Shown one piece after another: positions 17,492-26,749 of a DNA stretch of 51,536 nt (position 1 is the stretch's first letter; each line of letters begins with the position of its first letter). The position numbers and the translations under genes were made by a program. Origin of the DNA: an uncultured Prevotellaceae bacterium. GTDB lineage: Bacteria; Bacteroidota; Bacteroidia; Bacteroidales; Bacteroidaceae. The stretch spans positions 1 through 51,536 of the forward strand of contig CAMVDV010000022.1 in the NCBI GenBank assembly GCA_947166305.1. The letters run 5' to 3'. The notes beneath the pieces were generated by a model. It saw only the letters and a list, made by a program, of their open reading frames with translations. It was not told where the DNA came from and did not search any database.

Positions 17492-20400
17492 CTAACGCCT
17501 CGGGGCAACTTCCGTGCCGTCGGTGCGGAAGGTCTTGCCGTCGCGCAGGATATAGATGTGACCGTCGCGGAGCACCTTGACTGCCTTGCTCTCGGCTTGA
17601 ACTTTGGCGATGCCGTCAACGAGACCTTCGAAGAGGCGGAAGGTGGAGCCATTGTCGGTGAGGCTCTTGGTGTTGTCCCAGAGCTGCAGGGGGCCTTCGG
17701 TGCTGCCGAACTGGTTGATGCAAGTATTGACAGTGCCTGGCAGACGAAGGACGAAGCCGTCGCGGTTGGGCAGAAGGTCCCAAGCGAACTCACCCTGCCG
17801 CATGGCGACATAGTCGCCCACGGCGGAGAGCGTCTCGCCGAAGCCTTTGGTGTAATTGTAGAGCGTCACCTGATAGGGATTGCCGCCGAAAGCCCAATAA
17901 TAGTCGGGGTCGAAGATGAGAGTGCTCTCGTCCACCTGCTTGGGATAGTAGGGTTCGGTGGCCTGACGGCCGACGTGATAGTCGCTGCGAATGGTCATGT
18001 TGTACCAAGAGGCGTCGTCGGGCGAGGTAGAGAAGAGGAATGGTCCGTGCCACTCCACTTCGTAGTCGAAGGTGGCGTCGGCGGTTATCTGATAAGGCAT
18101 GTCGGCCGGCTCCGTGAGGGTCACGAAGGCATTATCCCATCTCTCGGTGGGTGCTGGCGGTTCGGCTCCCCTTGCCACCTGGAAGGATTCGGTGCCGATG
18201 GGCTCGCCGTGCCAGATGTAGCGGTTCGTGACGGCGAAGAGCGACTGGGATGCCAGTGCGATGGCCTCTGTGGGGTCGAAGCTTCCCACTTCCTCGACAA
18301 TCCATCTGTTGCCGTCGTCCGGGTTGCTGAAGGTGTTGATGACGAGGATTGAGTTGTTATGGTTGAAGAAGAGTGTGCCGCCGCCATCGGCGTTGCAGCG
18401 CATCATGTACTTGAAGTCGCCGTTGGGGCTGCTTGGGTCGAAGACGATGGGCGTGCCAAGCTGGTTTACCCATGTGCCGTTGCCGTAGTAGGCCAGGAAC
18501 ATCTTCGTCGTGGGGCTATAGAGATAGTTGCTTCCGCCGATGTTGAGGATGGCGAACTGCGCTTCGTCGTCGGTGTAGCTGTAATTGCGTGCCTGCTCCA
18601 CGGTGAGGCCCTTGTGGTCGGCAGTCAGCACGAGTGCACCGCGCTTGCAGTAGATGGCGTAGAGTTTGGTGTTGTCGAAGGTGGCACTCTCCACGGGCTG
18701 TTCCGCATCGGGACGCACGCCGGCCATGATGTCGGCGTAGATTTTGTCCGCACGGGCCTGCAGCCATGTGGCAGCGGTCTGTGCCTGCTGAGCGTAGTTG
18801 GTGCGGTCTCCCCACTTCTGGGCATTGCTGTTGAAGGAGTTGCGGGCAAAGTCGTAGTAGTCCTGGGCGTACTCTTCCAGCTCCTGGAGTCCGTCCTGCA
18901 TGAACTTTTCCCAGAAGCTGCGGTAGAGTGTGTCGAGGGGTTCGTACTTGAAGCGCAGGTCGCGCACGAAGTTGCGGGCCTCGAATTCGGGCATATCTGT
19001 CCAGTAGTTGCTTGTCGACTCATTGGCGAAGTAGCTACGGGCGCGTTCGTATCCGAAGCACCAGTCGAGGTCCCAGACGGGTCCGAAGATGTATTTGCAC
19101 GAGTCTGCCAGCATGTTCTCGTGGTAGCAGAACGTGCTTTTGGGGTGATAGAGTTCGTAGTTGAGCGTCAGTTCGTTGACCATGAGGAATCGGGCCAGTT
19201 GCTCCAGGTCGACGTACTGGGAGATGTCCTTGCCACGGTAGAGGTTGGAGAGGAAACTGTTGAAGTGTCTCTGGATAATGGTCGGCGTGAGGTTCGTCAC
19301 GGTCTCTGCATCGGCGAAGTCAGGCTCCTTGATGTTGATGGGGAGGTTGTAGGGTGAGGAGCGGAACTTGTAGGTCTCGTCGAAGTAGCTGTCTAGCTCG
19401 AGCATTGCAGCGGCCGACTCGTCGGCCAGATCGACGCTGTTGTTGGAGAAGCCAACCTTCTCGGTGAAGTTGTAACTGCCGCGATATTCTCCGTTGAGGT
19501 AGAGGTCGACGGGCACAATGTGGTTGGCTGCCGTCGCTCCAAGCAGGTTGGCAGCCTTCATGCCGATGGCGTTGGACATGAGGGAGCCGGTCTGATAGTT
19601 CGACAGGAGCACCCATGATTTTCCTTTCTTCATGCCCAGGGGCTTCAGTTTCTCGGCGAATTTGAGTCGATAGGGCTTCTTGGGCCATGCCCAGCTGCTG
19701 TTGCCGCGACCTTTTATCTGCACGGCAGTGGCTTCCATCGAGGGGAAGACGCCGTGGCCGTCGATGGTGATGGTGGCGTTCTTGTAGTAGTCTTTGCTCG
19801 TGATGGCAAGCCCATCCTCGGTGTCGATGTAGATGGTGGGCACCTGGGCTGCGTCGGTGAGCCAGCTGACGCTGACGCGTACCATCCTTCCGTAGGGCAT
19901 CATGGCATACGTCCCGTCGGCTTCGGGCGAAGGGAGCAGCATGGTTTGTCCGGGACGCGCCACGGTGTAATAGACATCTCCGTCGAACCGGAGCCGCGAC
20001 TGCCCTGAGGTCTGGAGCTGACCCTTGACGTAGGCGGCGGCCGTGGCGTCGGTCAGCGTGAAGGTGGGCGTGAGGCGTTTGCCGATGGCGCCTATCTCTG
20101 CGCGCACGGTGTCGGCCTCCATCGTGGCAACCACAGAGCCGAAGAGCTGGTCGTTGCTGTTCTTATTGAAGCGGAACACGTCGAAGGTGGGAAAGTCCGT
20201 GGGGGCCTGATGGCCGACGGAGTCCACTTCGGCCAGATTGTAGGTGAAGTTCTGCCCGACGTTAGTCTCCACGACCAGTTGTCCCTCGCGCTCCTCGTAG
20301 GCGGTGACGCAGTCGGTGGGGAACGCCTCAATCCGTCCGCCCGAGAGGAAGACGTGGAGTGCCTCGGGGAAGCCTTTCTCCCAGGAGATGATGGGAGTGG

Positions 20401-20923
20401 GATCGGGCGTGTCGGCCTTCTTGGTGAAGACGAACCGCTCGTTGTTGCTCGTGCCGCTGCTGCCCTTGTAGGTGCCCAGCATGTTCGAGCCGGAGCGGAG
20501 GTTCCAGTAGTAGTCGGTGTCGAGGACGCTCTGGATGCTGTACGCGCCGTCGGCTCCCTGGATGATGTTCCAGTACTCCGAGTCGTCGCCGAGCGAGCTG
20601 CGGCTCAGCGTCATGTACTTGTAGTAGAGGTCCGCGCGGTCGTAGGTGAAGACGAGCAGTTCGTCGGTCGATGCGTTGCGGAAGGTGTATCCCTGCGGCG
20701 TGTTGGTCACCGTCCACCATCCGTCGTCGCCCACGTCGCTGCCGTCGGTCACATAGTAGATATAGGGGTCGGCATCGTGGTTGAAGCCCAGTCCGAGCCA
20801 GCCGGACAGCTTGGTGCAGTTGATGGAATAGACGCCGTCCTCGATGGGAGAGTCGGCATGGATGGCACCGGGCAGCAAGGCCCAGAGGGAAGTCAAGAAG
20901 AGGGTAATGATGCGATTTCTCAT
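17492..20923 (-). CDS. Exported CotH-kinase-family protein with RICIN-like modules
   Basis: The 1143-residue product starts at ATG 20923 (MRNRIITLFLTSLWALL, a signal peptide). An upstream in-frame extension to 21163 runs through the promoter and a repeat array and is rejected. A RICIN-like domain occupies about 28-165. The CotH domain spans about 400-650, with GRGNSSWAWPKKPYRLKF (near 405), LLSNYQTGSLMSNAIG and GPVWDLDWCFGY (near 613), the hallmarks of atypical CotH kinases. After it come a module starting LYAIYCKRGA and a WYNM module (WHGPF...WYNM...DYYWAFGGN...NQFG), both also found in the divergent 21529 gene. CotH proteins phosphorylate secreted proteins in Bacillus spores; a similar extracellular role here is inference. 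It ends in GHIYILRDGKTFRTDG. Confidence 0.85.
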   Translation of the reverse strand: MRNRIITLFLTSLWALLPGAIHADSPIEDGVYSINCTKLSGWLGLGFNHDADPYIYYVTDGSDVGDDGWWTVTNTPQGYTFRNASTDELLVFTYDRADLYYKYMTLSRSSLGDDSEYWNIIQGADGAYSIQSVLDTDYYWNLRSGSNMLGTYKGSSGTSNNERFVFTKKADTPDPTPIISWEKGFPEALHVFLSGGRIEAFPTDCVTAYEEREGQLVVETNVGQNFTYNLAEVDSVGHQAPTDFPTFDVFRFNKNSNDQLFGSVVATMEADTVRAEIGAIGKRLTPTFTLTDATAAAYVKGQLQTSGQSRLRFDGDVYYTVARPGQTMLLPSPEADGTYAMMPYGRMVRVSVSWLTDAAQVPTIYIDTEDGLAITSKDYYKNATITIDGHGVFPSMEATAVQIKGRGNSSWAWPKKPYRLKFAEKLKPLGMKKGKSWVLLSNYQTGSLMSNAIGMKAANLLGATAANHIVPVDLYLNGEYRGSYNFTEKVGFSNNSVDLADESAAAMLELDSYFDETYKFRSSPYNLPINIKEPDFADAETVTNLTPTIIQRHFNSFLSNLYRGKDISQYVDLEQLARFLMVNELTLNYELYHPKSTFCYHENMLADSCKYIFGPVWDLDWCFGYERARSYFANESTSNYWTDMPEFEARNFVRDLRFKYEPLDTLYRSFWEKFMQDGLQELEEYAQDYYDFARNSFNSNAQKWGDRTNYAQQAQTAATWLQARADKIYADIMAGVRPDAEQPVESATFDNTKLYAIYCKRGALVLTADHKGLTVEQARNYSYTDDEAQFAILNIGGSNYLYSPTTKMFLAYYGNGTWVNQLGTPIVFDPSSPNGDFKYMMRCNADGGGTLFFNHNNSILVINTFSNPDDGNRWIVEEVGSFDPTEAIALASQSLFAVTNRYIWHGEPIGTESFQVARGAEPPAPTERWDNAFVTLTEPADMPYQITADATFDYEVEWHGPFLFSTSPDDASWYNMTIRSDYHVGRQATEPYYPKQVDESTLIFDPDYYWAFGGNPYQVTLYNYTKGFGETLSAVGDYVAMRQGEFAWDLLPNRDGFVLRLPGTVNTCINQFGSTEGPLQLWDNTKSLTDNGSTFRLFEGLVDGIAKVQAESKAVKVLRDGHIYILRDGKTFRTDGTEVAPRR

Positions 20924-20945
20924 GTCGGTTTTAGTTTTTGCGCTG

Positions 20946-20953
20946 CAAAGATA
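20946..20953 (-). promoter_or_regulatory. -7 element of the CotH gene
   Basis: TATCTTTG on the minus strand, 23 bp upstream of ATG 20923. It supports that start and places the transcript start very close to the codon. Confidence 0.65.
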
Positions 20954-21113
20954 GTGATTTTTTCGACACATTATATAATAAAGGGAAGAAAAAAGATAGA
21001 GAAACCGCCATATTGATATATTATACAAGCATTTGGGGGCACAGGCGTCCTGCTTTGCCATCGGCCACACGGCAGGCGCTCCGCAGGCGCTCCCGACAGC
21101 ATGTCGTGCAACG

Positions 21114-21201
21114 CTCCATGCGATGTTCATTGCAGGGTCATGATGCTGCAATTGCATGGTCATGATGCTGCAATTGCACGGTCATGACCATGCAAACAAA
21201 A
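21114..21201. repeat. 22-bp tandem array, family C, copy 2 (four units)
   Basis: Units at 21114 (degenerate), 21136, 21158 and 21180. They begin GGTCATGATGCTG and end CAATTGCA, nearly identical to those at 391-478, including the GTTCATTGCAG lead-in and the AACCC..GGGTT hairpin that follows. The two copies are 20.7 kb apart. The rest of the 605-bp divergent gap (20924-21528) holds two promoters and no gene. Confidence 0.85.
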
Positions 21202-21358
21202 CCCTGTGGGGTTCTGCAAACCGACGAAGCGGGAGCGACCACGGAAGGCGTGCGGCGGGAAATCAAATTCAACGCCACGAAATGCAACACGGAAGCGTCG
21301 GAAGAGCCACAAAAAACTAACAAAAATTACGTCTTTTTTGTTTTTTTTCACTTTTTCT

Positions 21359-21389
21359 ATTGCCATATCACAAATAATATATATATTTG
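21359..21389 (+). promoter_or_regulatory. Promoter of the 21529 gene
   Basis: ATTG (21359-21362) followed after exactly 19 bp by TATATTTG (21382-21389) fits the Bacteroidetes consensus at three of four -33 positions and all fixed -7 positions. The predicted leader is about 130 nt. Confidence 0.7.
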
Positions 21390-21528
21390 CCCCGAATATG
21401 GCGCAATGTAAGAACGACCATAACACAAATATTACAAAAACTAAAACTATTAAAAACAAGGTAAAAAGCTAAAGAACAAACATTTTCCCAAAAAAATCAT
21501 TTATTATTATTAACTAAAAAAACCAACT

Positions 21529-24500
21529 ATGAAGAAGTTAAAATTCCTCTTGGCTGCCGTGCTTTGCACTATGGCAGCAGGGAATGCCGGGGCTCAGATT
21601 ACTGACAATTCCCAGCTTTCCAACACGAAGGTCTACACCGTGACCACGCCTCGCGGCGCATGGATGGTGGACCAGACAGGCAACCGAATGCACTACGACG
21701 GCAACTACACCAGCTCGAGTGCTACTCCCACGAACAACGTGAACTATCAGTTCGCTTTCATCAACCATGAGGGCCACTACTACCTCTACGCCCCCGCCAT
21801 GAAGAAGTTCGTGCAGCCACAGAAACATTTCCGCACAGGCTACACCACGCCCGTCACCCTCGCAGCAGAGAGCGGCAAGGTGAAAGTGAAGAGCGAGAAC
21901 TCACCCCTCACCATCAACATCGGCGGCGCGCAGTGGACATGGGACACATGGACAAACTACGACGACGGTAACACCGTGACTATCGTGGAAGCCGCTGACC
22001 TGAGCGCAGCCGACCTCAACGAGGCCATCTCCATCCTCACGGGCACACCCGACTATTTCGACTCCCATAAGGTTTACACCATCAACTGCGAGCGCGTGGG
22101 CAACTGGGCTGCCTCGGCCGACCACAACAGCCTGAGCTCCACCCTGGCATACCCCGGAGCCACGGATGCCGAGAAGCAGTTCGCCTTCTACCACAAAGAT
22201 GGCAAGCTCTACATCTACAGTGTGGGCGCAAAGAAGTTCCTCAAAGGCGACGGAACCTTCGTCACAGGCAAACTGGGCGACCCCATGGACTATCGCATCA
22301 TCAGCACGAGCGGCTACGACCACATGCTCTACGTTCCAGCCACTCACTTCTATTTCAATTCGCAGACAAGCGGTGGCTTTCTCATCAACAGCTATTCGAC
22401 GGGCGACGCAGGCAACAAGCAGTCGTTCACCGAGGTCAACGGTCTGGATGTCTTCGACGAGATGGACCTCATCGCCAATCCCTCCTACTTCATCACCTAC
22501 GTCGTGAAGGATGAGGACGGTGCCACCATCTTCACATCCGAGCCCGTTGCAACGAATCTCGGAGCCAGCATCACCAGCCTCCCCGCCGACTTCCGTCGCC
22601 CCTTCTACACCTACAACGACGTCGACGTCACCATCAGCGACTTCAACACCACCGTCGAGTTCACCGCAACGTGGGACGGTCCGTTCGAAATCTCTGCCGA
22701 CTTCGCCACAGCCCACTGGTACAACATGGCTGTACGCGGCAACTATTATGTGACATCGGGCAACAAAGCCACCGACGGCTCGCTCGCTCCCATCCCGGCA
22801 AACGCTATGGGTCTGGTGGAAGACGCTTATCAGTGGGCATTCATCGGCAACAACTACGACGGCTTCAAGGCTATCAACAAGGCTGAAGGCGACAGCAAGG
22901 CCTACGCATGGGTGTCCAACGACAACAGCTCCATCCCGACCTTCGTCGATTATGCCACGGCCAACAAGTGGTACATCAAGGCCAGCACTTCGTCTGTTGC
23001 CAACTCCTTTATGCTAACCACGGACAAGGGCTACCAAACCAACCAGTTCGGCGGCGCCACAGGCTCTCTCAAGATCTGGGCAGACACCAGACTCAACGAC
23101 GCAGGCTCTGCCTTCACGACATTCAACGTGCCCACAAACTTCGCCAACTTCGTGGTTGACGAAATCGCACCCGCAATGGAAGCAACAGGATACTTCGCCT
23201 TCACCGACGAAGTAAAGGCCACCATCGGCTGGGATCCTGCATACAAGACCGAATGTCCCTATGAGTCCTACAAGAACATGAAGGAGAAGCTGACTGCCAT
23301 CGACGCGACCGACATCAGCAACTACGTTCTTCCCGAGACAGGTTACTACACCTTGAAGAACAGATACTACGGCACCTACATGGGCATCGACCCGAGCGAC
23401 GCTGTGATGTACGGCAACTATGCCAGCGCAAACGAAGCCAAGCAAGTCGTCAAGCTCACAAAGACTGGCGCTGCCACCTACACCATCGGCCTGATGGGCA
23501 AGTTCGCTCCCGCTGCCGTCGCACAGAGTGCAACCGTTTCTGCCGAAGACGAAGCCGGCACATACACCGTGGTTGTTCCCACCGTTGGCTTTGCTGCATT
23601 CCAGGCCGACACAGAGAACAGCATGTCTGTCCTGCACCAGCGCGCCGCAGGCGACATCGTGGGCTGGGAAGCTCCTGCCGCTGCATCTCAATGGGCAGTA
23701 CAAAATGCTGAGAGCATCGAGCTCACCGTCGGCACAGAAGGCTATGCCACAACCTATCTGCCCTTCCCCGTTGAGTATGGAGGCATTTCCATGCCGAAGG
23801 CAATCGGTTGCTGGACATTCGACGATCCTTCCGACCTCCTTGCAGGTACAGGCATTGCAACACTGCAGGCAACGACCCACGCCAAGAACAGCGTGACTCC
23901 CACCACTCCTGCCGCTGCAAACATTACTACCGTAGCCGGTCCTTACGAAGGAAACGGTGCCGTGAATGTTCCCGTTGGCTCCAGCCTGCTGATGGCTGCC
24001 AACAATGGCGTAGAAAACATGGGCGCATATTCTATTATGTATGACGTTTGCGTAGAAGACGGCTCGACCTACGTTCCTCTCCTGCAGAACAGCCTGACCG
24101 ACGGCAAGGACGGCAGCCTCTTCATCAACCAGAACAAGGTTGGCCTTGGCGGAGGCATTGGCTACCACGGCAACATCGAGAACAACAAGTGGTATCGCAT
24201 CGTCTTCACCGTAAGTCCTTCGGAAGCTTCTCTCTACGTGGACGGCAGCTTGCTCACCACATACAACCAGAATTTCGATAATGTCAATGGCTCTTACCTT
24301 AAACATTGGGTTCTGACGACGGGTGCGCTCTTCTTTGCCGACGAAGACGGCGAGGAGAAAGCCATCAAGACATCCGAGCTGCGCTTCTGGGATGTAGCCC
24401 TGAATGCACAGCAGGTTTCAGACCTTGGCAGCATCAGCGGTGATGCACCGAAGTTCCCCGAGCCTCTTGGCGCTTGGGCATTCAACAGTACATCCAATCC

Positions 24501-25557
24501 TTATGCAGGCACCGGCACGGCAACCCTTGCCGAATGGGGCAATGGCATCACGACTGCCGACGGCGAAGTGACGGTTCCCGTTGGAGCAGGCATGGAGCTG
24601 AACACCAATCTTGATACAACTCCGACTGCCTACACTCTCCTCCTCGATGTCAAGCTCGCAGACGTCAGCGGCTACATCTCTCTCTTCCAGAACGACATCA
24701 ACAATGGTAAGGACGGAAGCATCTTTGTCAAGGACGGAGCAGTCGGTCTTAACTCAGCCGGTCTTGGCTACAAGGGCACCATCAATCCCAACACATGGTA
24801 CCGTATCGTCACCGTCATCGACAACAGCTACTGCACACTCTATGTGGACGGCGTACAGGTTGGCAAGAGCGCCGCTCAGGATGTGAACGCATGGGCAATG
24901 CGCGACTCAAGGAAGCTCATCCTGTTCATCGACAACGACGGCGAGGAGAAGGAAGTCGTTACTTCTGAAGTTCGCTTCTGGGATACCGCTCTGACAGCAT
25001 CGCAGGTAGCAGAACTTGCTACCGTCGGCACTACTATCGAAGACAGCGAAGACGGAGTTAAAGACGCCGTAGCCTACACTGCTACACTCGACGTCAGCAA
25101 CAAGTGGCTGGTACTGAACAAGCTTGAAGGAACAATTCCCACAAAGACAGCAGTTGTCATCAAGGGTTCTCCAAGGACATACGTTTACAACATCGCTGCC
25201 GAGGCTTCTCCTGTAACAGACAACGTCTTGAAGGGCACGCTCGAACCCATCGAAGCTGCCGACAAGTACATTCTTGCTAAACCCGAAGGCGAGGAAGTTG
25301 GCTTCTACAAAGCCACGGAAGGCAACATCGCTGCAGGCAAGGCTTATCTGGAAGTACCTGCTTCTGGCGTGAAGGGCTTTATCTTCATGCTCGACGACGA
25401 TGCCACCGGCATCAGCGACCTTAAGGACTTTAAGGACATCAACAACCTTAATGACCTTAACGACTCCAAGGCCATCTACAACCTTGCTGGTCAGCGCCTG
25501 CAGAAGATGCAGAAGGGCATCAACATCGTAGGCGGCAAGAAGATAATATTAAAATAA
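21529..25557 (+). CDS. Exported RICIN-like and LamG modular protein with C-terminal sorting-type tail
   Basis: The 1342-residue protein has a clear signal peptide (MKKLKFLLAAVLCTMAAGNAGAQ). Two RICIN-like repeats (VYTV..., then VYTINCERVGNWAASADH) fill roughly 30-320. The WYNM module (WDGPF...WYNM...DAYQWAFIGNN...NQFG...LKIWADTRLND) follows and is shared with the divergent CotH protein. Two LamG-like domains (about 755-970 and 977-1164) start CWTFDDPSDLLAGTGIATL and AWAFNST, and each contains a KDGS(L/I)F..(N/K) strand and (E/S)xRFWD. They are closely related to the two in the 26750 gene. The tail IYNLAGQR...KGINIVGGKK looks like a sorting signal. No enzyme signature is seen; a glycan-binding surface role is inferred. 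Confidence 0.78.
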   Translation: MKKLKFLLAAVLCTMAAGNAGAQITDNSQLSNTKVYTVTTPRGAWMVDQTGNRMHYDGNYTSSSATPTNNVNYQFAFINHEGHYYLYAPAMKKFVQPQKHFRTGYTTPVTLAAESGKVKVKSENSPLTINIGGAQWTWDTWTNYDDGNTVTIVEAADLSAADLNEAISILTGTPDYFDSHKVYTINCERVGNWAASADHNSLSSTLAYPGATDAEKQFAFYHKDGKLYIYSVGAKKFLKGDGTFVTGKLGDPMDYRIISTSGYDHMLYVPATHFYFNSQTSGGFLINSYSTGDAGNKQSFTEVNGLDVFDEMDLIANPSYFITYVVKDEDGATIFTSEPVATNLGASITSLPADFRRPFYTYNDVDVTISDFNTTVEFTATWDGPFEISADFATAHWYNMAVRGNYYVTSGNKATDGSLAPIPANAMGLVEDAYQWAFIGNNYDGFKAINKAEGDSKAYAWVSNDNSSIPTFVDYATANKWYIKASTSSVANSFMLTTDKGYQTNQFGGATGSLKIWADTRLNDAGSAFTTFNVPTNFANFVVDEIAPAMEATGYFAFTDEVKATIGWDPAYKTECPYESYKNMKEKLTAIDATDISNYVLPETGYYTLKNRYYGTYMGIDPSDAVMYGNYASANEAKQVVKLTKTGAATYTIGLMGKFAPAAVAQSATVSAEDEAGTYTVVVPTVGFAAFQADTENSMSVLHQRAAGDIVGWEAPAAASQWAVQNAESIELTVGTEGYATTYLPFPVEYGGISMPKAIGCWTFDDPSDLLAGTGIATLQATTHAKNSVTPTTPAAANITTVAGPYEGNGAVNVPVGSSLLMAANNGVENMGAYSIMYDVCVEDGSTYVPLLQNSLTDGKDGSLFINQNKVGLGGGIGYHGNIENNKWYRIVFTVSPSEASLYVDGSLLTTYNQNFDNVNGSYLKHWVLTTGALFFADEDGEEKAIKTSELRFWDVALNAQQVSDLGSISGDAPKFPEPLGAWAFNSTSNPYAGTGTATLAEWGNGITTADGEVTVPVGAGMELNTNLDTTPTAYTLLLDVKLADVSGYISLFQNDINNGKDGSIFVKDGAVGLNSAGLGYKGTINPNTWYRIVTVIDNSYCTLYVDGVQVGKSAAQDVNAWAMRDSRKLILFIDNDGEEKEVVTSEVRFWDTALTASQVAELATVGTTIEDSEDGVKDAVAYTATLDVSNKWLVLNKLEGTIPTKTAVVIKGSPRTYVYNIAAEASPVTDNVLKGTLEPIEAADKYILAKPEGEEVGFYKATEGNIAAGKAYLEVPASGVKGFIFMLDDDATGISDLKDFKDINNLNDLNDSKAIYNLAGQRLQKMQKGINIVGGKKIILK

Positions 25558-25667
25558 GAAATGTAGAAAATAAAATAATAAGAAAGGGCTGTGTGTGCAG
25601 TCCTATGAGAAACGACACGCATCCTTTTCTTATTTTCTAATTTTCACAATATCTAAATTTCAAAGAA

Positions 25668-25826
25668 ATGAAAAAGTATATAGTACCTGCAATGCAGGCC
25701 GAAGAAGCTCTGGCAGCCCAAATGATTGCTGAGAGCCTGAAAATCTCTAACGACAAGACCGTCGATGGCAGCCAAGCACTGACGAAAGAAGATGCTTGGG
25801 ACATCTGGAACGACGACGAGGAATAA
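25668..25826 (+). CDS. 52-residue small acidic protein of unknown function
   Basis: A short gene begins at ATG 25668, preceded by TTTCAAAGAA, and ends at TAA 25826. The product starts MKKYIVPAMQAEEALAAQM and ends ALTKEDAWDIWNDDEE. It has no signal peptide or cysteine. I recall small Bacteroidales proteins with a similar pattern (MKKxYxxP at the start, then an Ala/Met helix, then a polar stretch and an acidic W-D-I/L-W end) whose role is unknown; that link is from memory. It stands alone between an AT-rich inverted repeat (AATAAGAAAGG/CCTTTTCTTATT) and a strong terminator, so it looks like a real compact transcription unit. Confidence 0.7.
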   Translation: MKKYIVPAMQAEEALAAQMIAESLKISNDKTVDGSQALTKEDAWDIWNDDEE

Positions 25827-25845
25827 ACATTCCTACACTCAAAAG

Positions 25846-25889
25846 CAAATCCCCGAGGTGCACTCTGCACCTCGGAGATTTGTTGTATT
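25846..25889 (+). terminator. Strong terminator after the 52-residue protein gene
   Basis: CAAATCCCCGAGGTGCA pairs with TGCACCTCGGAGATTTG around a 3-nt loop, with one mismatched pair, followed by TTGTATT. It starts 19 bp after the stop codon. Confidence 0.85.
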
Positions 25890-25934
25890 AGACTTTGTCT
25901 CACTAATACTTTCCCGACTAACATTCTAACAACT

Positions 25935-26696
25935 ATGTTTCACCACACCATTAAGAGAACTCTATGGAGTATCATCCTGCTTGCATCTCTTCCTACAGGA
26001 GCACAAGAGTATGACCCCCAGCCGCAACTAAGCGACAATGGGACAAACTATTGGTATCGCATCTGCAACGCAGCCCCAGGCATGGACACTTATGCCATGA
26101 CCGACCTCAATGCAGTTCTGGACGACGAGGACCACGATGCCCTTTGGCGTCCCTTTATATCTCTGATGCCTACAGAAGCTGAGGACTATCATTCGCAATG
26201 GAAGCTTACGGCTGCCGACGACGGCAAGGTGCTGCTCATCAACCGTGCCACGGGGCTGGCCATCGGCAACAGCTCTGCCAGCATCGGAAACATCAACGCC
26301 ACGATGCTTGCCTCAAGAGGTGGTGCACAAGGCTTCACCATCACTGCCCTCGGCGATAATGCCTTCTCCCTGCAAAGCATCGAGGACGACGGCGTGAACC
26401 GCTGCCTTGCCTTGGCAGAAAAAGACGGAGATGCAATCACCTATCCTGAGACAGGCGCAAGCACCTCCATTATCGGATGGAAATTCTTCCCCGTAGAAAT
26501 AGAGACAGGCATTGCAGGGGCGAAGGATAGTCTCCCCTATATATATATAAGGAATAGGCGCATCGAGGTGAAAGGCTGTGCCGGATGGCAACTGTTCAAT
26601 GCCGAAGGCGAGGAAATGCCCCGCACGGTTTCCCTGCCTGCAGGCATCTATCTGGTCAAGACACCACAGAAGACGGTGAAAATACTCTTGCCGTGA
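25935..26696 (+). CDS. Small exported protein, RICIN-like, with C-terminal sorting-type domain
   Basis: The 253-residue protein begins with a signal peptide (about 1-24, ending PTGAQE). A beta-rich RICIN-like segment follows (WYRICNAAPGMDTYAM ... QWKLTAADDGKVLLINRATG ... FTITALGDNAFSLQSI), about 40-170. The C-terminal 60 residues (IYIRNRRIEVKGCAGWQLFN ... LPAGIYLVKTPQKTVKILLP) look like a type A type-IX-secretion C-terminal domain, with the usual GxY(L/V)VK and K(V/I) ending. I do not recognise a specific function. It lies between the small-protein terminator and the metallophosphatase gene, 53 bp upstream of the latter, and could be cotranscribed with it. Confidence 0.72.
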   Translation: MFHHTIKRTLWSIILLASLPTGAQEYDPQPQLSDNGTNYWYRICNAAPGMDTYAMTDLNAVLDDEDHDALWRPFISLMPTEAEDYHSQWKLTAADDGKVLLINRATGLAIGNSSASIGNINATMLASRGGAQGFTITALGDNAFSLQSIEDDGVNRCLALAEKDGDAITYPETGASTSIIGWKFFPVEIETGIAGAKDSLPYIYIRNRRIEVKGCAGWQLFNAEGEEMPRTVSLPAGIYLVKTPQKTVKILLP

Positions 26697-26749
26697 AGAC
26701 AGCATTCCGCCATGACACATAACGTGATAAACGTAACGTAACAACAAAA

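Noticed and set aside
20924..21163. N-terminal extension of the CotH protein
   Set aside because: The extension would cross the promoter and the family C array; ATG 20923 gives a proper signal peptide.
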